The notes under the pieces: model-generated
What the model was told of the DNA's origin: nothing
What the model saw: only the letters and a program-made list of their open reading frames with translations
The model's database searches: none
Made by a program: the position numbers and the translations under genes
NCBI GenBank assembly: GCA_013390605.1
Contig: JACAUB010000001.1
Span: 3,007,809 to 3,071,808, forward strand
Source: Bacteroidota bacterium
GTDB taxonomy: Bacteria; Bacteroidota; Bacteroidia; Bacteroidales; Cfx3-03
Reading direction: 5' to 3'
Length of the DNA: 64,000 nt
Part shown: in pieces, positions 59,200 through 64,000 of the stretch
How the letters are laid out: every line of letters begins with the position of its first letter
Position numbering within the stretch: the stretch's first letter is position 1

Positions 59200-61800
59200 A
59201 TGATAAAAGGAAAAAACAATACAACCCAACAGAAAAATACATTAAAAAGTGAACTTGCACAACCTAAGCCGACTGCTAAAAAAGCAAAAAGCAAAAGCTC
59301 ATCAAGTTCATCTTTTAAATTTTCTTTTCTAAAGAATGAAAAATTCAAGCAAATTGCAGGTCTTTTTTTTATTCTTTTAGGGGCTTATATTGCTCTTGCT
59401 ATCGTTAGCTATTTGATTAACTATTTCACATATGCCACTGACGATGCTTTTACCAGTCAGATTACCATTCAGAAAATATTCGTTGAGTATCCTGAAGAAA
59501 TCCATAACTGGATGGGACGTGTGGGTGCTTTCTTAAGCGATTTGATGGTTAAACAATGGTTTGGTATATCTTCTATCCTCTTTAGTGTAGTGATCTTGTC
59601 AATTGGCTTCAGACTTTTAAAAATAAAAATACTCCCCCTTTCTTCTACTTTCTGGTATTCTGTATTCGGTCTTCTATGGACTTCAATCACATTTGGATTT
59701 GTTTTTCAGACTTTCTCCGAGTTGCTTATTCTGGGCGGGACTATTGGATACCAAACAACATTATGGCTACAAGGTGTATTTGGCAAACCAGGCCTGGGGA
59801 TATTGCTCTTCTTTGCGTTAATGAGCTTTCTGGTTTTAGCGTATAATATTAGTTTAAAACTCGGAAAAAATCGAAAAGAACGTAATACGATCATGGTTGA
59901 TGAAGAAACCGGTGAAATATTAAATCCAAACATCAACAAGAAAACCGGAGAGAAAAATCTTCGCGAAGATCGATACAATACTGCCGAATATTCTGTAAAC
60001 GATGCACTAGCTAATGAGGACGATGAGGACGAAAATATTCCGGATGAAGAGTATCAACCACCAGTTTTAAAACGAAACGTCACCCAAAGAAATCCAGAGG
60101 TAGAAATCGCTGTCAATAAAATTCCTTTTATGCCTGCCGAACCTCAGCGACCTGATTACGCACAAAAAGACAGGAAGATAGAACTGACTATCGAAAATCC
60201 GGCAGTGGATACATCGCCACAAGAACGTAAAGGACTCGACACCATAAAAGACCATTATACTGTTGACGAACCTTTCGACCCGACCTTGGATCTTGTTGAT
60301 TATCGTTTCCCATCCATCGATTTAATGAATGACTATGGCGGACGAAGTCAGGTTCAACGTGAAGAGATTGAAGCAAATAGTGGTCGCATTGTTGATACAC
60401 TCAGAAACTATGCGATTGAGATTGATAAAATAAAAGCCACTGTTGGTCCTGCAGTTACACTTTATGAAATCATCCCTGCTCCGGGAGTTCGTATTTCGAA
60501 GATAAAAAATCTTGAGGATGATATTGCTCTTAGCTTGTCTGCGTTAGGTATTCGAATTATTGCACCTATTCCAGGCAAAGGAACGATTGGTATTGAGGTA
60601 CCAAATCAAAAACCTGATATCGTATCAATGAAGTCAATTATCGGATCTGAAGCTTATCAGAATTCAAATTATGAACTTCCTTTTGGAATGGGAAAAAATA
60701 TTGCCAATGAAGCATTTATTGCCGACCTGGCCAAAATGCCCCATATCCTTATGGCAGGAGCAACAGGTCAAGGGAAATCAGTAGGGTTAAATGCCATCAT
60801 CACCTCTTTGCTATACAAAAAGCATCCTTCCGAACTCAAGTTTGTGATGATAGACCCTAAAAAGGTTGAGTTAACCCTCTTTTCTAAAATTGAACGTCAC
60901 TTCCTTGCCAAACTACCAGATTGCGAAGAGGCCATTATTACAGATACTCGTGTTGTTGTTCGAACACTCAACTCGCTCTGTATCGAGATGGATAATCGAT
61001 ATGATTTAATGAAAGATGCACAGGTACGGAATATTAAAGAGTATAATGAAAAGTATAAAGGCCGGAAATTAAACCCTTTACATGGCCACCGTTTTCTCCC
61101 TTATATCGTGGTAGTGATCGACGAGTTTGCCGATTTGATTATGACAGCCGGAAAAGAGGTAGAACTCCCCCTTACCCGTCTGGCTCAATTAGCTCGTGCC
61201 ATCGGTATTCACCTTATCATTGCAACACAACGCCCCTCTGTCAATATTATTACCGGATCCATAAAAGCCAATTTCCCTGCCCGTATTGCCTTCAGGGTTA
61301 TCTCAAAGATCGACTCTCGCACCATTCTGGATTCATCAGGAGCAGATCAGCTTATCGGACGAGGTGACATGCTTCTTTCAACCGGAAGCGATCTGATACG
61401 TTTACAATGTGCATTTATCGATCTCCCTGAAATTGACAGAATCACATCCTTTATTGGTGAACAGCGTGCCCCTAAAGAGTTCCTGCTACCTGAATTTGCA
61501 GACGAAAACAGCGAGCCTATTTCAGATCTCGACCCCAATGATCGTGATGATCTGTTTGAAGAGGCTGCTAAAATAATTGTTCAAACACAACAAGGCTCAA
61601 CCTCTTTATTACAGCGAAAATTGAAGTTAGGTTATAACCGTGCCGGACGCATTATTGATCAACTTGAAGCTGCCGGCATTGTAGGCCCGTTTGAAGGCTC
61701 TAAGGCCCGAGAGGTAAAAGTTGCAGGAGAAATGGCTTTGGAACAATTTTTGATGGACCTCTATTCGAGAGAAGGAAAGCGACAGGACAATAATTTCTGA
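59200..61800 (+). CDS. ftsK: DNA translocase FtsK
   Basis: FtsK pumps DNA through the division septum and activates Xer recombination. The 866-aa protein has four N-terminal helices (about residues 50-220), a charged linker (about 225-380), and the hexameric motor. Walker A is GATGQGKS (residues 520-527), Walker B is VVIDEFADL with D641. The C-terminal gamma domain (residues ~800-866, TSLLQRKLKLGYNRAGRIIDQLEAAGIVG) recognises KOPS-type sequences. Length and order match other Bacteroidota FtsK proteins. lolA follows 18 nt after the stop. Confidence 0.96.
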   Translation: MIKGKNNTTQQKNTLKSELAQPKPTAKKAKSKSSSSSSFKFSFLKNEKFKQIAGLFFILLGAYIALAIVSYLINYFTYATDDAFTSQITIQKIFVEYPEEIHNWMGRVGAFLSDLMVKQWFGISSILFSVVILSIGFRLLKIKILPLSSTFWYSVFGLLWTSITFGFVFQTFSELLILGGTIGYQTTLWLQGVFGKPGLGILLFFALMSFLVLAYNISLKLGKNRKERNTIMVDEETGEILNPNINKKTGEKNLREDRYNTAEYSVNDALANEDDEDENIPDEEYQPPVLKRNVTQRNPEVEIAVNKIPFMPAEPQRPDYAQKDRKIELTIENPAVDTSPQERKGLDTIKDHYTVDEPFDPTLDLVDYRFPSIDLMNDYGGRSQVQREEIEANSGRIVDTLRNYAIEIDKIKATVGPAVTLYEIIPAPGVRISKIKNLEDDIALSLSALGIRIIAPIPGKGTIGIEVPNQKPDIVSMKSIIGSEAYQNSNYELPFGMGKNIANEAFIADLAKMPHILMAGATGQGKSVGLNAIITSLLYKKHPSELKFVMIDPKKVELTLFSKIERHFLAKLPDCEEAIITDTRVVVRTLNSLCIEMDNRYDLMKDAQVRNIKEYNEKYKGRKLNPLHGHRFLPYIVVVIDEFADLIMTAGKEVELPLTRLAQLARAIGIHLIIATQRPSVNIITGSIKANFPARIAFRVISKIDSRTILDSSGADQLIGRGDMLLSTGSDLIRLQCAFIDLPEIDRITSFIGEQRAPKEFLLPEFADENSEPISDLDPNDRDDLFEEAAKIIVQTQQGSTSLLQRKLKLGYNRAGRIIDQLEAAGIVGPFEGSKAREVKVAGEMALEQFLMDLYSREGKRQDNNF

Positions 61801-61818
61801 ACATAAAAACAATCTATA

Positions 61819-62475
61819 ATGAGCATGAAACTATTCAGAACACTTGCAGTAACATTATTTGTCACTGTATTTGCCTTATCACCAGTAAAGCTAAAGGCAC
61901 AATCAGCAGAGAAAAAGGCAATTGCTCTTTTGGAAGAGGTAACTGCTAAGATGAAATCGTACAAAACAATGAAACTCGATTTCACTTATAGCATGCTAAA
62001 CAAAGGACAAAAAATTAAAGAAGCATTCAAAGGATCATTGGCTGCCAAAGGTGACAAGTACAAACTTAACATTAGTGATCAACAGATTTTTTGTGATGGC
62101 AAAACGGCATGGACTTATATGAAAGATGCTAATGAAGTTAACATTAATGACGTAACTGGTGATGAAGATTCTTTTACGCCAACTAAATTTATGACTTCGT
62201 ATGGTAGCAACTATAAATCTAAACTTATCGAAGATAAAGGGAATCTACAAGTTATAGAAATGGTACCAACCAAAGGCCGTCGTAAATTAGCAAAAGTAAG
62301 GCTAACACTTGATAAGGCAGCAAAACAAGTTAAGAACATGCAGGTTTTTGATAAAAATGGTGGAGTATTTACCTATAACATTGAACATTTTGTAACAGAT
62401 CAACCAATGTCAGATACTGAGTTTACCTTTAAAGCAAGCAACTATCCTAAAGTAGAAGTTGTTGATATGCGCTAA
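61819..62475 (+). CDS. lolA: Outer-membrane lipoprotein carrier protein LolA
   Basis: LolA ferries lipoproteins across the periplasm from the Lol ABC transporter to the outer membrane. The 218-aa protein has a signal peptide (LFVTVFALSPVKLKAQ). The family outline is present: EEVTAKMKSYKTMKLDFTYSM, GDKYKLNISDQQIFCDGKTAWTYMKDANEV, and MVPTKGRRKLAKVRLTLDK. It lies directly after ftsK, an arrangement common in bacteria generally. A long hairpin follows it. Several lipoproteins in this window are possible clients. Confidence 0.9.
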   Translation: MSMKLFRTLAVTLFVTVFALSPVKLKAQSAEKKAIALLEEVTAKMKSYKTMKLDFTYSMLNKGQKIKEAFKGSLAAKGDKYKLNISDQQIFCDGKTAWTYMKDANEVNINDVTGDEDSFTPTKFMTSYGSNYKSKLIEDKGNLQVIEMVPTKGRRKLAKVRLTLDKAAKQVKNMQVFDKNGGVFTYNIEHFVTDQPMSDTEFTFKASNYPKVEVVDMR

Positions 62476-62499
62476 GTTGTCTTTCGAAAATATTTTCCT

Positions 62500-62550
62500 A
62501 AAAAAAGAACGGTTGTCTTTTCATTATAAAAGACAACCGTTCTTTTTTTT
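62500..62550. terminator. Long rho-independent terminator after lolA
   Basis: A 22-bp stem (AAAGAACGGTTGTCTTTT with its complement) with a 6-nt loop, CATTAT, ends in eight T residues. The A-rich 5' arm gives it a T-tract on the minus strand as well, so it can work both ways. Confidence 0.88.
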
Positions 62551-62699
62551 ATGGTAATTCAGTTAGACCAGATTAACATTCTTCATTAGCCAATTTCCCT
62601 GTGCAGTCTGCATCAGTTTCGCTACGCATCATTTTAACCCCTTTGGATAAACCTCCATAAAGCTTGCACTATTCAATCATAAGAATGTATTTATAGAAC

Positions 62700-62821
62700 C
62701 CCGTTGGATGAATTAATTTGGAATATTATCAAGACTAATCGATTAGGATTTCAGAATCGTAGAAACCAAATATGTCAACTATCTGATAATCTATCCATCG
62801 AAATTTAATTCATCCAACGGG
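62700..62821. mobile_element. MITE-like element with 17-bp terminal inverted repeats
   Basis: CCCGTTGGATGAATTAA at 62700-62716 is matched by its perfect complement TTAATTCATCCAACGGG at 62805-62821. The 122-bp segment has no open frame. The geometry (short, AT-rich, perfect terminal repeats in an intergenic gap) fits a non-autonomous transposon or the fused ends of an insertion sequence. No clear target-site duplication could be defined; neither flanking sequence repeats obviously. The rest of the 471-nt lolA-tonB gap holds nothing recognisable. Confidence 0.5.
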
Positions 62822-62946
62822 TTAATAGAATATTCGTTGATCAGATAAACATTGGTCAAGTGCTCTAAATGACATAAGAATGCTTAAAATTCAATCTACT
62901 TGTGAGAATTCGAAATGAAACCTTCTAAATCAATGTAGATTCTAAT

Positions 62947-63813
62947 TTAGTTAAGTTTGATAAAGTTATAGATAATCTTTCCATTCTGCTCTTCAGGTCC
63001 ATCCGGATTAGCAGAAAATAACGCCTGCCTCGCTGCAGATTCAGCCTGTCTGATTAATCCGGAGTCGGTCACTGTAGTTCCCTTCGCCCCGGCACTTACT
63101 CTGGTTACTCGTCCTTCACGGTTTACCCAGATTGAAACAACGACCCTACCTTGTTCTACAGAGTTATAAGAAGGCTTGGGAAGACTTCGCGAAGTTCGTC
63201 CTGATAAGTCATAAGATATTCCGGAATTAACACCTGAACCGACACCTCCCCCTGTCCCATTACCTTGCCCACCATTTCCACTACCGGGAACACCTTTGTA
63301 TAATTTTGCACCAGCAGTTCCTCCTGCTACACCTTGATCACCCGGTCGACCAGTGATACCTTCACTTCCACCATTCCTGACAGGCTTTTTATATAAAGCA
63401 TTTGGATTTATCACGTCAACCGGTTTCGTGACAATAGGTTTAGAAATAGCTTTCTCTACAGCCCGTATCTTCGTTTGTTCACCTCTCTCATCAGCAAGGA
63501 TATCTTCTCCAACAAATTTTGTTGCTTTGACTTTTGGTTGTGGAGTAGAAACAACTACTTGTTTTATTGTTTTCGCTACAACTACCTTCGGTTGATCAGG
63601 CTGAACATTCCCCATCCCCTCTTCCGAATTGCCAAGATTCACCTCTATTTCCATTCCTCCCGATAGGTTTTCAGGAAATGGGGGAATAGGCGTACGCAGA
63701 AAAGTATACTTCATAATTAAAAACAGAGCAACACTAAACAAGATAGTTCCAACAATGCCGGCTATCCTGTTTCGAACTTCCTGCTGATTACTATTTATTG
63801 CTTGCTGTGCCAT
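62947..63813 (-). CDS. TonB-like energy transducer
   Basis: TonB passes proton-motive energy from ExbBD to outer-membrane receptors. The 288-aa protein has one N-terminal transmembrane helix (about residues 17-37, IAGIVGTILFSVALFLIMKY). A Pro/Lys/Val-rich periplasmic stalk, a Gly-rich linker (GVPGSGNGGQGNGTGGG) and a TonB C-terminal domain (RVVVSIWVNREGRVTRVSAG) follow. The long glycine linker is unusual in length but common in Bacteroidota TonB-family proteins. Its start overlaps the end of exbD by 23 nt. Which TonB-dependent receptors it serves is unknown. Confidence 0.88.
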   Translation of the reverse strand: MAQQAINSNQQEVRNRIAGIVGTILFSVALFLIMKYTFLRTPIPPFPENLSGGMEIEVNLGNSEEGMGNVQPDQPKVVVAKTIKQVVVSTPQPKVKATKFVGEDILADERGEQTKIRAVEKAISKPIVTKPVDVINPNALYKKPVRNGGSEGITGRPGDQGVAGGTAGAKLYKGVPGSGNGGQGNGTGGGVGSGVNSGISYDLSGRTSRSLPKPSYNSVEQGRVVVSIWVNREGRVTRVSAGAKGTTVTDSGLIRQAESAARQALFSANPDGPEEQNGKIIYNFIKLN

Positions 63814-64000
63814 TTGGAGTTTTAGTTGCCAAAATCATTTTGACCTTTAACTTATTACCTATTTGCAAAACATTCACCAGGTCCTGAACGGTTAAACTAT
63901 TATCGCAACGAAGAATAATAGTAGCATCGGGACTCTTACTGATGTTTTGTTGGATTACCGATTCCAATTCAGTTTGTTGAACAGGTTTATTATCGATAAA
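63791..64000 (-). CDS. exbD: Biopolymer transport protein ExbD, 5'-truncated
   Basis: The minus-strand frame is open from the window edge to a TAG at 63791-63793 and encodes the last 69 residues of ExbD. Characteristic pieces are LESVIQQNISKSPDATIILRCDNSLTVQDLV, shown in the periplasmic ExbD/TolR domain, followed by LQIGNKLKVKMILATK. ExbD couples the proton gradient to TonB together with ExbB. The transmembrane N-terminus lies outside the window. The stop lies inside tonB (23-nt overlap), so the pair is translationally coupled; exbB is expected further upstream. Confidence 0.9.
   Translation of the reverse strand, partial: FIDNKPVQQTELESVIQQNISKSPDATIILRCDNSLTVQDLVNVLQIGNKLKVKMILATKTPNGTASNK

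Noticed and set aside
62580..62640. Short minus-strand frame in the lolA-tonB gap
   Set aside because: It codes for only 19 residues, without a match to anything known or a promoter; it may be a decayed fragment but cannot be supported.
1..64000. tRNA, rRNA, CRISPR, prophage or complete insertion sequence
   Set aside because: No cloverleaf with a CCA end, ribosomal RNA core, regularly spaced repeat or transposase gene was recognised in the gaps between genes.

Overview
The window is a chromosomal segment of a Bacteroidota bacterium, most likely class Bacteroidia. The evidence is consistent across it: promoter boxes of the TAnnTTTG type, a type IX secretion gene (porQ), Bacteroidota-restricted families (DUF4834, DUF5683, the PUR-like DUF3276, long NusB and long LepB variants), and the gene orders nusB/DUF1573/yajC/ybbR/coaE and parA/parB/DUF5683/dapB/lepB. 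Because nuoE, nuoF and nuoG are present, complex I here should oxidise NADH directly, unlike the EFG-less complex of many gut Bacteroides. No rRNA, tRNA, CRISPR array, prophage or complete insertion sequence was seen.

Layout. 1-9992: respiratory complex I operon nuoE(partial)-F-G-H-I-J-K-L-M-N; nuoG is the short form. 10066-15954: pepD dipeptidase, rpmH (51 aa), DUF4834, a YfhO-family membrane protein and a glycosyltransferase. 15994-21785: a GH2 lipoprotein, a TMEM175-like channel with an unknown small ORF, and an orphan sensor kinase. 21986-26422 (minus): a surface-glycan module with a GpsA-like dehydrogenase, an SGNH protein, a GT4 glycosyltransferase and a Wzx flippase. 26469-31357 (plus): secreted YciI-like protein, GT2 glycosyltransferase, 2-oxoacid dehydrogenase E2, DnaQ-like exonuclease, FAH-family protein. 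31350-37778 (minus): DUF721, recF, ispH, porQ, DUF2807 lipoprotein, aconitase. 38252-41924 (plus): MATE exporter and bifunctional glutathione synthase GshAB, behind a structured leader. 42027-48548 (minus, visibly AT-rich): ABC-transporter-dependent O-antigen/polysaccharide cluster (GT9, DUF6165-like, sugar-nucleotide epimerase, C-methyltransferase, wzt, wzm), ending in the degraded tail of a Wzc-type tyrosine kinase. 48758-52640 (minus): coaE, ybbR, yajC, DUF1573, GNAT, nusB. 52890-62475 (plus): DUF3276, parA, parB, DUF5683, dapB, lepB, DUF4412-like, ftsK, lolA. 62700-62821: a MITE-like inverted-repeat element. 62947-64000 (minus): tonB-like gene and partial exbD.

Functionally, the window combines core energy metabolism, chromosome segregation and envelope biogenesis with two glycan loci, one Wzx-type and one Wzm/Wzt-type. 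The observations most worth checking are the MATE/gshAB leader, which carries a terminator-like hairpin and four copies of one 9-nt arm; the GpsA-like/SGNH/GT4/Wzx module; the Wzc remnant; the short NuoG that keeps an extra pair of CxxC motifs; and the MITE-like element. None of these is proven novel from sequence alone.
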